Shown here piece after piece: positions 17,448-24,924 of a stretch of DNA of 64,000 nt. Where the stretch lies: contig NZ_CP042806.1 in assembly GCF_008000815.1 (NCBI RefSeq), positions 1,674,001 to 1,738,000 on the forward strand. Direction: 5' to 3'. How positions within the stretch are numbered: the first letter of the stretch is position 1; every line of letters begins with the position of its first letter. This DNA comes from Terriglobus albidus (lineage in GTDB: Bacteria > Acidobacteriota > Terriglobia > Terriglobales > Acidobacteriaceae). The notes beneath the pieces were generated by a model that worked only from the letters and a program-made list of their open reading frames with translations, ran no database searches and was not told where the DNA came from. The position numbers and the translations under genes are program-made.

Positions 17448-18464
17448 CTACCTCCGCCCAATCGGATGTGGCACGGGGTGTGGTCCTGGAATTGGCCTTG
17501 GATGTCCGGTCATCACGCCCGTATGCTGTCGCGTCACCTGAATCCTGCAGGCGATATCGACACTACACGTCCGCGTTCGCAGATCCAGCCATGCCACCTG
17601 CTCCGGACCATTGATCATCCACGCCGTTGCATTGGTCGCGTGATGCACCTGCTCCAGGTAATAGGCTGCATTCATGTCCAGTTCGGCGGAGTCGGCGTCC
17701 ATCTGCTGGCATCCGCGATCCGGCGGAGCCATGGTGCCGTCGAGCTGCAGGCAGTACTCCTCGTCGTGTTCCAGCAGCAGACGCTTCTTTGGCTCTCCGA
17801 TGAAGTACCGGGTGGTAATTACAGGCACATGCTCGCGCCGCGACCAGTCCTCCATGTCGCGTGCAAACTCCGGTGGCAACTGTCCCATACTGATCGCAGG
17901 ATCCTTCACCTGCCGCGAGAACACAGTCACGGTTGGCGTCGGTTCGCCATTGGTCGGATGAAAGGAGAAGCTGGCCAGGCCAATGCCCTCTTGCAGATCG
18001 ATCCAGAAAAAAGCGCGCCCGGCCAGATAGGGCCCGCCATCGCCAGAGACCAGAAGATAGCGCCCATCCCGTAGCTGTACCGGCGTCTTCGATCCGTCCA
18101 TCACCAGCTCAATCGCATCGCGGGCTGACATATCACGGCCATAGTGGAACATGCAGTCAGGCACAATCGCCTTCGCCACCGCTTTGAATTGTTTGTCTTT
18201 TAGTAGCGCCTTAGCGGGTTGGCCGTCATATTGCCGTACGAAATCGAGCTGCGCCGTCGCCAACCGGTTGAGGAAGATCGCCGGGTCATATGGAGAAGTG
18301 ATGGCGTCTATCCCTGCCTGCTCCTGAGCATCCGGAGGCGTGGGAGGAGCAGTGCTCTGTGCCACGGCTGCTTCACATCCAACGACCGTGAGGACTCCCG
18401 CGAAAAGCCACAGGCAACTGGTAACTGTTAACTGGGTACAGATACAGCGAGGCAGCAAACGCAT
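17448..18464 (-). CDS. Exported protein of unknown function with His/Pro-rich tail
   Basis: The 338-residue product has a signal peptide. LTVVGC fits a lipobox, but AVA-Q is also a good signal-peptidase I site. The body has Cys residues (VPDCMFHYG, EYCLQLDG, DRGCQQMD, RTCSVDIACR) and is not a family I recognise. The C-terminus (HPRPIPGPHPVPHPIGRR) is Pro/His-rich and may bind metal or be unfolded. The start could be 18476. Part of the signal-peptide code is a 7-bp-periodic repeat at 18412-18436. Confidence 0.65.
   Translation of the reverse strand: MRLLPRCICTQLTVTSCLWLFAGVLTVVGCEAAVAQSTAPPTPPDAQEQAGIDAITSPYDPAIFLNRLATAQLDFVRQYDGQPAKALLKDKQFKAVAKAIVPDCMFHYGRDMSARDAIELVMDGSKTPVQLRDGRYLLVSGDGGPYLAGRAFFWIDLQEGIGLASFSFHPTNGEPTPTVTVFSRQVKDPAISMGQLPPEFARDMEDWSRREHVPVITTRYFIGEPKKRLLLEHDEEYCLQLDGTMAPPDRGCQQMDADSAELDMNAAYYLEQVHHATNATAWMINGPEQVAWLDLRTRTCSVDIACRIQVTRQHTGVMTGHPRPIPGPHPVPHPIGRR
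18412..18436 (-). repeat. Heptamer-periodic AGTTNCC repeat inside a signal-peptide code
   Basis: On the minus strand the units AGTTAAC-AGTTACC-AGTTGCC follow each other with a 7-bp period. It lies within the first 25 codons of the exported gene ending at 17448, so it is translated there (QLTVTSCL). Confidence 0.6.
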
Positions 18465-18799
18465 GTAAGGCACCATGTGCGCAACAGAGATGGAAGGCTA
18501 TACCGGCTCGAACCCATGGACCCTGCAATAGTCGCGCGATTCTCTGTGAAAGATGCCCCACCATCCCGCCGAATCTCGCCTCCTGAGATATCTTCACTAC
18601 GTTCCTGCAGCGCTAGAGCATTTTTCCTGTTGCTGGGTATCCCGGGAGGAGCGTGCGGTGCGTTTTCATAGCAGAAAACGCCCATAGATGCACAAGCTCT
18701 GCACTACACCTACAGGAAAAATGCTCCACCCCGATATACTTCTCTGGCAAACCCAGCTACGCCTTTCGCTGCGCTGAAACCTCTGGAGACCACAGACTC
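18465..18799. other. Gene-free stretch between divergent genes
   Basis: This 335-base stretch separates the exported protein (minus) from the isomerase-like gene (plus). It holds one copy of the ~114-bp nested palindrome at 18615-18726. Apart from this I see no gene, RNA or clear promoter box. An in-frame extension of the isomerase frame into it is open but would have to be read through the palindrome. Confidence 0.6.
18615..18726. repeat. Nested palindrome, copy A
   Basis: The outer arms AGCATTTTTCCTGT and ACAGGAAAAATGCT are inverted. An inner stem GCGTTTTC...GAAAACGC sits near the centre. Read on the minus strand it aligns with copies at 41095 and 53803, including GGGATACCCAGCAACAGG near one arm and CATCTATGGGCGTTTTC in the middle. 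Confidence 0.85.
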
Positions 18800-19678
18800 A
18801 TGATGAATCGTCGTCACTTCCACAAGCTTTCCCTGAGTGCGGCCGCAATGCCGTTTCTCGGTGGCCTTGAAGCTGCCGTCGCCGCCCCGGCCCCGTCCAA
18901 CACCTTCTCCGTCATGCTGTGGACGCTGGACAATAAACTGAGCTTCGAACAGAAGCTCGAACTGGTGGCCTCCGCCGGCTATAGCTCTGTCGAGGTCGGC
19001 AACGAGTATGAGAAGTGGACCCCGGAGGAGTGGAAGACCAATCTCGCCGCGTTGAAGAAGTACAAGCTCGGCGTCGACTCAGCCGTCCCTGGCCGCAACT
19101 CTCTGGCCGATCAGAGCAAGCGCACCTTCCTGCACGATGACCTGGTCAAAGCCATCCCCGGCGCAAAAGAGCTGGGGTGCAAGCAGTTCATCTACACCGC
19201 GTTCAAGCGTGTCCCTGACCAGACGCCGGAGCAGCAGCGCGCCGCTATCGTCGATACGCTGAAGTACGCCGCTGATGTTCTCGAAAAGGACCAGATCGAG
19301 ATCGTGCTCGAACCCATCGACCTGCTGGAGCACAAGGAAGAAGCGGTGGTCAGCGTGAGCGAAGCCTTCGCCATCTGCCGCGAGGTCAACAGCCCGCGCA
19401 TCAAGGTGTTGTACGACTTCTACCATGAGCAGCGGCAGGCCGGGAACCTGATCGAAAAGCTCGACGGCAACATCGACCTGGTCGGCCTGGTGCACATCGC
19501 CGATGTCCCCGGACGCCACGAGCCTGGCACCGGCGAGATGAACTACACCAACATCTACCGCAAGCTGGCGGAACTGAAGTACAACCGCGTCATCTGCATG
19601 GAGTTCCGCGCCACCGGCGACTGGGTCAAAACCCTGAAGACCGCCCGCGAAGAAGCCATCGCAGCCCTCAAGTCGTAG
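18800..19678 (+). CDS. Tat-exported hydroxypyruvate isomerase-like TIM-barrel protein
   Basis: The 292-residue product begins with a Tat signal (NRRHFHKLSLSAAAMPFLGG). The mature part is a xylose-isomerase-like TIM barrel. VHIADVPGRHEPGTGEMNY is the signature of hydroxypyruvate isomerase, and IEIVLEPIDLLEH and VLYDFYHEQ carry the Glu and Asp expected to bind metal. The start is the first of two adjacent ATGs, at 18800. Export of such an enzyme is unusual; the substrate in the periplasm is unknown, and many exported members of this superfamily act on sugars. A strong hairpin follows. Confidence 0.82.
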   Translation: MMNRRHFHKLSLSAAAMPFLGGLEAAVAAPAPSNTFSVMLWTLDNKLSFEQKLELVASAGYSSVEVGNEYEKWTPEEWKTNLAALKKYKLGVDSAVPGRNSLADQSKRTFLHDDLVKAIPGAKELGCKQFIYTAFKRVPDQTPEQQRAAIVDTLKYAADVLEKDQIEIVLEPIDLLEHKEEAVVSVSEAFAICREVNSPRIKVLYDFYHEQRQAGNLIEKLDGNIDLVGLVHIADVPGRHEPGTGEMNYTNIYRKLAELKYNRVICMEFRATGDWVKTLKTAREEAIAALKS

Positions 19679-19681
19679 CGT

Positions 19682-19726
19682 AAAACCCATCCACGCATCG
19701 CATCACGCGCTGCATGGATGGGTTTT
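19682..19726 (+). terminator. Terminator of the isomerase-like gene
   Basis: AAAACCCATCCA (19682-19693) and TGGATGGGTTTT (19715-19726) form a 12-bp stem with a 21-base loop, 3 bases past the stop, ending in TTTTCT. Symmetric A and T tracts allow use in both directions. tRNA-Arg lies 54 bases downstream. Confidence 0.8.
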
Positions 19727-19780
19727 CTCTGTATTCCGATGTATGGAAGCGCACTCTGCTCGCATACAATCAAAGCAGGC

Positions 19781-19857
19781 GGGCGAGTAGCTCAATTGGA
19801 TAGAGCACGAGCCTTCTAAGCTCGGGGTTGCAGGTTCGATCCCTGCCTCGCCTACCA
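19781..19857 (+). tRNA. tRNA-Arg (TCT)
   Basis: The acceptor GGGCGAG pairs with CTCGCCT (one G-T pair at the end). The D arm is intact, and the anticodon stem CGAGC/GCTCG holds CTTCTAA with anticodon TCT. The T arm is GCAGG-TTCGATC-CCTGC, and CCA is encoded at 19855-19857. Confidence 0.96.
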
Positions 19858-19898
19858 AACGCCTTCCCACTGATTCAAGTAAGTCCCAACGCAATCCA

Positions 19899-20408
19899 CT
19901 ATTTTAGAGAGCGGCCAGATTTTTTCCTGATCGGCGCTACAGGCTTACTGATGCCGGCACTTCGCTGCTTACCTGCCGCGGCATTTTTGTCCGCGGCGAT
20001 CCGCAGTTGATGAATAACGCTAGTCTGATCGAGGAAGTTCCAACCTTCTAAGAGCTTGCCATTTTTGCAGAGGATAAAGGACGAGCCGGGGAGGGTAACG
20101 GGTTTGTTCGTGCCTGCGAACCCAAGGCCGTCACCGGTGTGCTTCGAGGTGCAGGTCCAGCGGACGGCACCATGGCCACCTTCGGCGATGATCTCGTGGA
20201 TGGTTATTTTGATCTCAGAGAATGCTGACCGGAACTGGTGGAAGACTTTGGCAAACTCCTTAGGCCCTCGGAGGACCGATGTGGGTTCCGGCCAGCCGTG
20301 AGCCTTGCCATTCTTGTCGAAGAGTTCGTGGATGGTCGACTCTTTGCCTTGGTTCCAGACTTCATCGAACCAGCGTTGGAGGAGGGCCCCGGTCTCTGCT
20401 GACGTCAT
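19899..20408 (-). CDS. SnoaL-like ester cyclase family protein
   Basis: The 169-residue product has the SnoaL/NTF2 pattern: WFDEVWNQGKESTIHELFD, FHQFRSAFSEIKITIHEIIAEG, VRWTCTSKHTGDGLG and GKLLEGWNFLDQTSVIHQL. These are the usual cone-barrel elements of polyketide-cyclase-like proteins. The C-terminal 35 residues are a basic tail (KPVAPIRKKSGRSLK). The start at 20408 was chosen for a GGAGG site 5 bases upstream; an ATG four codons earlier lies inside that site. Substrate unknown. Confidence 0.8.
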   Translation of the reverse strand: MTSAETGALLQRWFDEVWNQGKESTIHELFDKNGKAHGWPEPTSVLRGPKEFAKVFHQFRSAFSEIKITIHEIIAEGGHGAVRWTCTSKHTGDGLGFAGTNKPVTLPGSSFILCKNGKLLEGWNFLDQTSVIHQLRIAADKNAAAGKQRSAGISKPVAPIRKKSGRSLK

Positions 20409-20486
20409 AACAACCTCCATGGATGTTCCTTGTGGGTGGAGATGAGCGTAGCACGGATCACGATGAGCAAGATGTCGGACGCTGGT

Positions 20487-21794
20487 CTACCTGTCGGCGT
20501 TCTTCAGCCACTCTTCCAATTGCCCCGTCAGGCGCAACGCGCTGATCTGTGCTTCGCGAAGCTGCCGATCGGCATCGAGAAGATCAAGATACTTCTGCCG
20601 TTCCTGAATGAGCGCATTTTGTTCGTCTTTTGGAGATGGTGGAGCGCCGCTATTGCCAGATCCCTCATTCAACTGAATCCGTAGTGCCTGAAGCTGTTGT
20701 TCCGCAATCTCACGCTCCAGCGCAGCGATCTCACTCCTTGCGGTGAGCTCTGCGAGTGAGTTGATTGTTTTTACCCGGCCTTCCAGGAAATCAAGCTTCA
20801 AACGATCCGCGTCAGACTGCGCGTGCAATGCGTCGGCCAGTGATTCCTTTGCCTTGGCACGTAGCTGAAGTTGAAAGATAGGGAGGTCCACCACCGTCCC
20901 TACAGTGAAGTTATCTGTCCGGAACGAACCGGGTTTGTAATAGTCCTGATAGTTATTGAACGTCGCGTAGCGGTCGTATTGAAAATTGAAACCGACACGT
21001 GGACGATACAGCTTTCTTGCATCGCCAAAAGCAACCTGGAATTTTGACCGCGCGTTGACGTACGCCGCGTGAATAGCCGGTACGTACTCGCTATCGCTCA
21101 CAGTCTTCGGAGATGGAGGCAGCGGAATGCTGCCGGGAACGATGGAAAGGCCTTCAGAGGGCAGTCCTGTCAGATTCGCTAGGTGAGTACGTTGAAAAGC
21201 GATATCCGTGTCCTCATGCAGCCTGGCGAGGGTGATTTGAGCCAGGGCCAGGCGGGACTTTGTCAGTTCCATCCGATTGTCCTGACCGGCATCCATGCGC
21301 AAACGCACAATCTCCACGAGATGCGCTGCAAATCCCTGTTCCTGTTTCAATGCCTCAAGCCGCTGCACGTCGTGGTCCAGCACAACGCACGTACGGGCAG
21401 CATCTTCCGCTACGGCCTGGCGCGCGTCCGCCAATGCAAGATTGGCCGCTTCGAGTCCCATCCGCGCTGCGTCGATGTACTTTTTCTGGGCGAGATCAAA
21501 GACAAGTGACTGCGAGGTGACGTTATAGAGAGTCGGTTGACCGACAGGGAACCCGTAGGAGTAGCCCAGCCCTGAACCGGCATTCAATACCGGAATGAAC
21601 ACGACACGCGATTCCGAAAGAACAGCCGTCGCTTTGGCTGCATCTGCTTCGGCCATCTTTACCCGCGGGCTATTGCGAAGCGCCAGGTCGATCGCAGAGG
21701 CGAACGAGAGCTGCGCTTCAAGCTTCGCTGATGCAAGCAGCATGCATGCGAATAGCAGAGGCAGGGGATAAAGAGGAAAACGCGCGGTTTTCAT
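20487..21794 (-). CDS. TolC-family outer-membrane efflux protein
   Basis: The 435-residue product has a signal peptide (MKTARFPLYPLPLLFACMLL) and two long helical halves with the TolC repeat pattern: LSFASAIDLALRNSPRVKMAEAD and IVRLRMDAGQDNRMELTKSRLALAQITLARL in the first half, and LAELTARSEIAALEREIAEQQLQALRIQLNEGSGN in the second. There is no HlyD or inner-membrane pump gene beside it, so it is an orphan outer-membrane channel here. The start at 21794 has an AGAAGAG site. Partners may be encoded elsewhere. Confidence 0.85.
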   Translation of the reverse strand: MKTARFPLYPLPLLFACMLLASAKLEAQLSFASAIDLALRNSPRVKMAEADAAKATAVLSESRVVFIPVLNAGSGLGYSYGFPVGQPTLYNVTSQSLVFDLAQKKYIDAARMGLEAANLALADARQAVAEDAARTCVVLDHDVQRLEALKQEQGFAAHLVEIVRLRMDAGQDNRMELTKSRLALAQITLARLHEDTDIAFQRTHLANLTGLPSEGLSIVPGSIPLPPSPKTVSDSEYVPAIHAAYVNARSKFQVAFGDARKLYRPRVGFNFQYDRYATFNNYQDYYKPGSFRTDNFTVGTVVDLPIFQLQLRAKAKESLADALHAQSDADRLKLDFLEGRVKTINSLAELTARSEIAALEREIAEQQLQALRIQLNEGSGNSGAPPSPKDEQNALIQERQKYLDLLDADRQLREAQISALRLTGQLEEWLKNADR

Positions 21795-21969
21795 GGACAC
21801 TCTTCTGGAATCCTGTCGATACTTACCACTCATGGTACAGATTCGTCATCGCGAAAGGTTGACTCTAAAAGAGTTCACCTTCCTACTTTCCGCGTGAAAG
21901 AATACCCACAGGCGAAGCAGATCTGAGTCCTTTCTCAGAGCCTGCCATTTTCCCCCAAGGAGATTCTCT

Positions 21970-22242
21970 GTGGCTCAGCATGCCTGCAAACACTTCGCGC
22001 ACCTGCATCCGGTAACCCCTTCCGCCAACGGCTGTGAAGAGTGCCTGAAGATGGGCAGCTCCTGGGTGCACCTGAGGATGTGCCTGGTCTGCGGACATGT
22101 AGGCTGCTGCGATTCTTCACCGAACAAGCACGCCACCAAGCACTTTCATGACACCAAGCACCCCATCATGCGCTCGGTCGAACCCGGCGAGAGCTGGGCT
22201 TGGTGCTTTGTGGATGAAGTCGTCGAAGAACTGCTTCAGTAG
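21970..22242 (+). CDS. ZnF-UBP-type zinc-finger protein
   Basis: The 90-residue product is almost only a UBP-type zinc finger: NGCEECLKMGSSWVHLRMCLVCGHVGC, then HATKHFHDTKHPIMRSV and WAWCFVDE. The Cys/His pattern (CxxC, CxxC, C, H, H, H) is that of small stand-alone bacterial ZnF-UBP proteins. The start codon is GTG at 21970 behind an AAGGAG site. In eukaryotes this fold binds the free ubiquitin C-terminus; in bacteria its partner is unknown. Confidence 0.85.
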   Translation: MAQHACKHFAHLHPVTPSANGCEECLKMGSSWVHLRMCLVCGHVGCCDSSPNKHATKHFHDTKHPIMRSVEPGESWAWCFVDEVVEELLQ

Positions 22243-22298
22243 CTAGGGCGTATCGACAAATTTGATTTGTGTTTGTTCGGGATTTTGGGGCGTTCCTA

Positions 22299-22332
22299 GC
22301 CCACCCTAACTCCGTGAGGGTGGGGCACCCAG
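22299..22332. repeat. CCCACCC...GGGTGGGGCACCC hairpin, copy 1
   Basis: The inverted repeat CCCACCCT-aactccg-AGGGTGGG is followed by GCACCCAG. Related copies lie at 33679-33715 and 48589-48655. It sits between the convergent ZnF-UBP and CPDC genes. Confidence 0.7.
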
Positions 22333-22336
22333 ACGA

Positions 22337-22651
22337 TCAGTCCAGATCGAAGTCCCGCAGCGGCTTTTCTGTCAGTGGACTCTCTTTGGCCTTCTTCACG
22401 GCCTCGGCGAACTTCTTGGCAAGCAGATCTTCCTTGTTCTTCTCTGCTTCCACTGACTGACGGAAGAGCGAATCCCGGCGGTCGTCCTGCTCTTTCAACG
22501 CAGCCGAGGCCTGGGAAAGGCTCTCAAAGGTGCGTTTCTTCGGTGCCGAGGTATGGCTGATGATCTGCTGCGTGACGGGATCGATCTTCAGGATCGCACC
22601 ACAGTCCGGACACAACACTTCAAACCCCTGCTCGACCTTCGACTTCGCCAT
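22337..22651 (-). CDS. Small hypothetical protein with a CPDC zinc half-site
   Basis: The 104-residue soluble product starts MAKSKVEQGFEVLCPDCGAI, with a single CPDC pair like half of a zinc ribbon. It continues as a charged helix (DDRRDSLFRQSVEAEKNKEDLLAKKFAEAVKKA) and a short acidic end. I do not recognise a family. The start ATG has a plausible spacing to upstream purines. It precedes the hemH gene's 3' end on the same strand (57 bases beyond it), so it may be read through from hemE-hemH. A dimer or partner could complete the zinc site. Confidence 0.65.
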   Translation of the reverse strand: MAKSKVEQGFEVLCPDCGAILKIDPVTQQIISHTSAPKKRTFESLSQASAALKEQDDRRDSLFRQSVEAEKNKEDLLAKKFAEAVKKAKESPLTEKPLRDFDLD

Positions 22652-22708
22652 GGAGAGGATTGTAGTACGGGACGGCTTCGACCGTCCCGTAATTGCCCAC
22701 GTTCGAAG

Positions 22709-23629
22709 CTAGCGGCGTGAACCAGCCAAATCGGCGAGTGCTTCGATCAGCAGCGGATGATCGTTCAACGACTCCGGCCGTGACAGCCTGATGCCGATCT
22801 CTTTTGCGAACTGCTGGAAGTTGATGTCGATGTCGTAGAGCACTTCGACGTGGTCGCAGACGAAGCCGATAGGGTGCAGCACGACCTCATCATAGCCGCG
22901 ATCTTTCAGCGAGCGGAGGGAATCTTCAACCGTGGGTCCGAGCCATGGGCCTCCGCTGGCGCCTTGTGATTGAAAGGCGAAGTACCAGTCGTTAATGCCG
23001 GCCTTCTGTGCGACCAGGGCGGCTGTATCCTTGGCCTCGTCGGCATAGGGATCGGGGTTATCCCCCTGCACCGTGCGGGAGGGAACGGAGTGGGCTGTAA
23101 ACAGGACTGCCCGCTTGTTATTGACGTCGATCGATATCTGAGGAACGCGTGTATGCAGCAGACGATCGGCGAAGGCTTCGATCAGCTTCGGATGATTATG
23201 CCAGCCTTCGACGAAGTCGATCTGGATGGCGGGAGTTTCGCCCAGGGCTTTCACCAGATCGCGTTTGTAGAGACCGATGGAGGTACGCGAGTTCTGTGGG
23301 GCCAGGCAGAGCACGCGTGCCGAAGTGACGCCGTCTGCCTTCATCTGCTCGATCACGGGAGCGATCAGCGGCTTCCAGTTGCGCATGGCAACATAAACCG
23401 GCTCGCTGATCTTTGTGCGTAGCAGCTCTGCCTGTCTCATTGTCCAACGCGTGAGGTGTGGCGGTTCAGGACCGGGCTCTTCGCGCAGGCCGATCTCGGC
23501 GTAGCGGTGCTGCAGCTCTTCGACGACGTGATCAGGAACCCCGCGGCCGGAGGTTACGAGGTCGAGGTAGGCCTTCATCTCGCCGAGAGTATCCGGCGTG
23601 CCGTGAGCGAGCAGAAGAATCGCGTGCAT
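22709..23629 (-). CDS. hemH: Ferrochelatase (HemH/CpfC)
   Basis: The 306-residue product starts MHAILLLAHGTPDTLGEMKA. It has the HSVP motif (FTAHSVPS) with the metal-binding His and the Glu of CDHVEVLYDID, the two invariant ferrochelatase residues. GWHNHPKLIEAFADRL and the phosphate-loop-like GLYKRDLVKAL also fit. It inserts Fe2+ into protoporphyrin IX or coproporphyrin III. It lies 36 bases downstream of hemE on the same strand, so they form an operon. hemY, which acts between them in the pathway, is at 4.4-5.7 kb. Confidence 0.93.
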   Translation of the reverse strand: MHAILLLAHGTPDTLGEMKAYLDLVTSGRGVPDHVVEELQHRYAEIGLREEPGPEPPHLTRWTMRQAELLRTKISEPVYVAMRNWKPLIAPVIEQMKADGVTSARVLCLAPQNSRTSIGLYKRDLVKALGETPAIQIDFVEGWHNHPKLIEAFADRLLHTRVPQISIDVNNKRAVLFTAHSVPSRTVQGDNPDPYADEAKDTAALVAQKAGINDWYFAFQSQGASGGPWLGPTVEDSLRSLKDRGYDEVVLHPIGFVCDHVEVLYDIDINFQQFAKEIGIRLSRPESLNDHPLLIEALADLAGSRR

Positions 23630-23665
23630 CGCTTTTATTTTAGTGCGCCTCGAGCGGAGGTAGCT

Positions 23666-24706
23666 TCAGACCTGAAACTGCTTGACCCACTCGGCGACGG
23701 CGATGACGTTTTCGACCGGTGTACCGGGGACGATGCCGTGTCCGAGGTTGAAGATGTGGCCGGGTTGGCCCGCGTTGCGGCGAAGAATCTCTTCGGTGCG
23801 ATGCTTGAGCACATCCTGCGGCGCGAAGAGCGTAATGGGGTCGAGGTTTCCCTGCACGGCAACGTTGTCGCCTAAGAGCGTACGGGCTTCGTCAACGGGA
23901 ATGCGCCAGTCGAGACCGAGGACGTCGGCACCGGTCTGTTTCATATGTGGCAGCAGGGAGGCCGAGTCGACGCCAAAGTAGATAACGGGAACGCCCATGG
24001 CCTGGACTGCCTGCACGAGACGCGTGGTGGCGGGAAGGACGTACTCCCGGTAGTCGGAGACGGAGAGCGCTCCTGCCCAGGAGTCGAAGATCTGGATGAC
24101 GTCGGCGCCTGCCTCTACCTGTTGTTTTGCATAGGGGATGAGGATGGTGACAAGCTTGTCCATCAGCAAGTCCCACGCGCCACGATCGCTGTACATCAGC
24201 TTCTTGGCCTCGATGTAGTTGCGGGAGCCGCCACCCTCGATCATGTAGCTGGCCAGCGTGAAGGGAGCGCCAATAAAGCCGATGATGCCGAGCTCATCGC
24301 CGTCCGCGCGCGGAGCAGCAAAGTGAGCGCAGACCTTTTCGATGGCGCGGGCGACATATTGGAGCTCTTCGGCGCGGTCGGTGCGCAGGGCTGCGATCTG
24401 TTCGGCGGAGCGAATCGGCGTGTGTACGACCGGGCCCTCTCCATTGACGAACTCGAAGTCCAGGCCCATCGGTGTGAGCGGCAGCAACAGATCCGCGAAG
24501 ATGATGGCGGCATCGACACCCAGGCGCTCGGCCGCGGTGATAGTGACCTCGGCGGCGATCTCGGGGGTGCGGCAGATCTCAAGCAGCGAGTGGTGCTTGC
24601 GTACGGCCATGTACTCCGGCATATAGCGGCCGGCCTGGCGAAGGAACCAGACGGGTGTGCGATCAACGGACTGACGGAGGCAGGCTCTTACAAAACGGCT
24701 GGACAT
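23666..24706 (-). CDS. hemE: Uroporphyrinogen decarboxylase
   Basis: The 346-residue product begins MSSRFVRACLRQSVDRTPVWF and has the hallmark PVWFLRQAGRYMPEY plus ADLLLPLTPMGLDFEF. The Asp of FADLLLP and a late His in NLGHGI match active-site residues of the family. It converts uroporphyrinogen III to coproporphyrinogen III in the cytoplasm. It is the first gene of the hemE-hemH pair. The octamer repeat at 24743-24766 lies 37 bases upstream of its start, in the promoter-proximal region. Confidence 0.95.
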   Translation of the reverse strand: MSSRFVRACLRQSVDRTPVWFLRQAGRYMPEYMAVRKHHSLLEICRTPEIAAEVTITAAERLGVDAAIIFADLLLPLTPMGLDFEFVNGEGPVVHTPIRSAEQIAALRTDRAEELQYVARAIEKVCAHFAAPRADGDELGIIGFIGAPFTLASYMIEGGGSRNYIEAKKLMYSDRGAWDLLMDKLVTILIPYAKQQVEAGADVIQIFDSWAGALSVSDYREYVLPATTRLVQAVQAMGVPVIYFGVDSASLLPHMKQTGADVLGLDWRIPVDEARTLLGDNVAVQGNLDPITLFAPQDVLKHRTEEILRRNAGQPGHIFNLGHGIVPGTPVENVIAVAEWVKQFQV

Positions 24707-24742
24707 GCAATTTTGATTCTACGTGGAAGGGGGAGCTTGAGG

Positions 24743-24766
24743 TTGAATGGTGGAATAGTTGAATAG
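24743..24766 (+). repeat. Octamer-periodic TTGAATNN repeat arm, single
   Basis: The units TTGAATGG-TGGAATAG-TTGAATAG follow an 8-bp period. This is one arm only; the inverted counterpart at 27676-27697 lies 2.9 kb away on the far side of two glycosyltransferase-like genes. Two-arm copies fill the gaps at 36041 and 39942. Confidence 0.65.
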
Positions 24767-24796
24767 GTCGGAAACACCATAGACCAAGGCTACTGA

Positions 24797-24844
24797 AGAG
24801 CATTTCCCCTGTTACAGGGATACCCGGCAACAGGAAAATGCTCT
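24797..24844. repeat. Nested palindrome, copy B (short form)
   Basis: It has only the two outer arms AGAGCATTTCCCCTGT and ACAGGAAAATGCTCT with GGGATACCCGGCA between them; the central stem is missing. It looks like an internal deletion derivative of the ~114-bp element. Confidence 0.75.
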
Positions 24845-24849
24845 AGCGA

Positions 24850-24897
24850 AGCAGATTCACCGCTTCCGCTGATCGCTACGAAATGACAAACAAAAGG
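24850..24897. repeat. TGTCATCCCGTAGGGATC family, right-arm copy
   Basis: GAAGCAGATT..CCGCT..CGCTACGAAATGACAAACAAA is the right half of the family seen complete at 33506-33657 and 57991-58089. It lies directly beside short palindrome copy B. Confidence 0.6.
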
Positions 24898-24924
24898 TAG
24901 TTCGATCTTTTGTCGTGTCGATCT

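Noticed and set aside
18465-18799. Upstream extension of the isomerase frame to 18653
   Set aside because: It would translate the palindrome, and the Tat signal begins at 18800.
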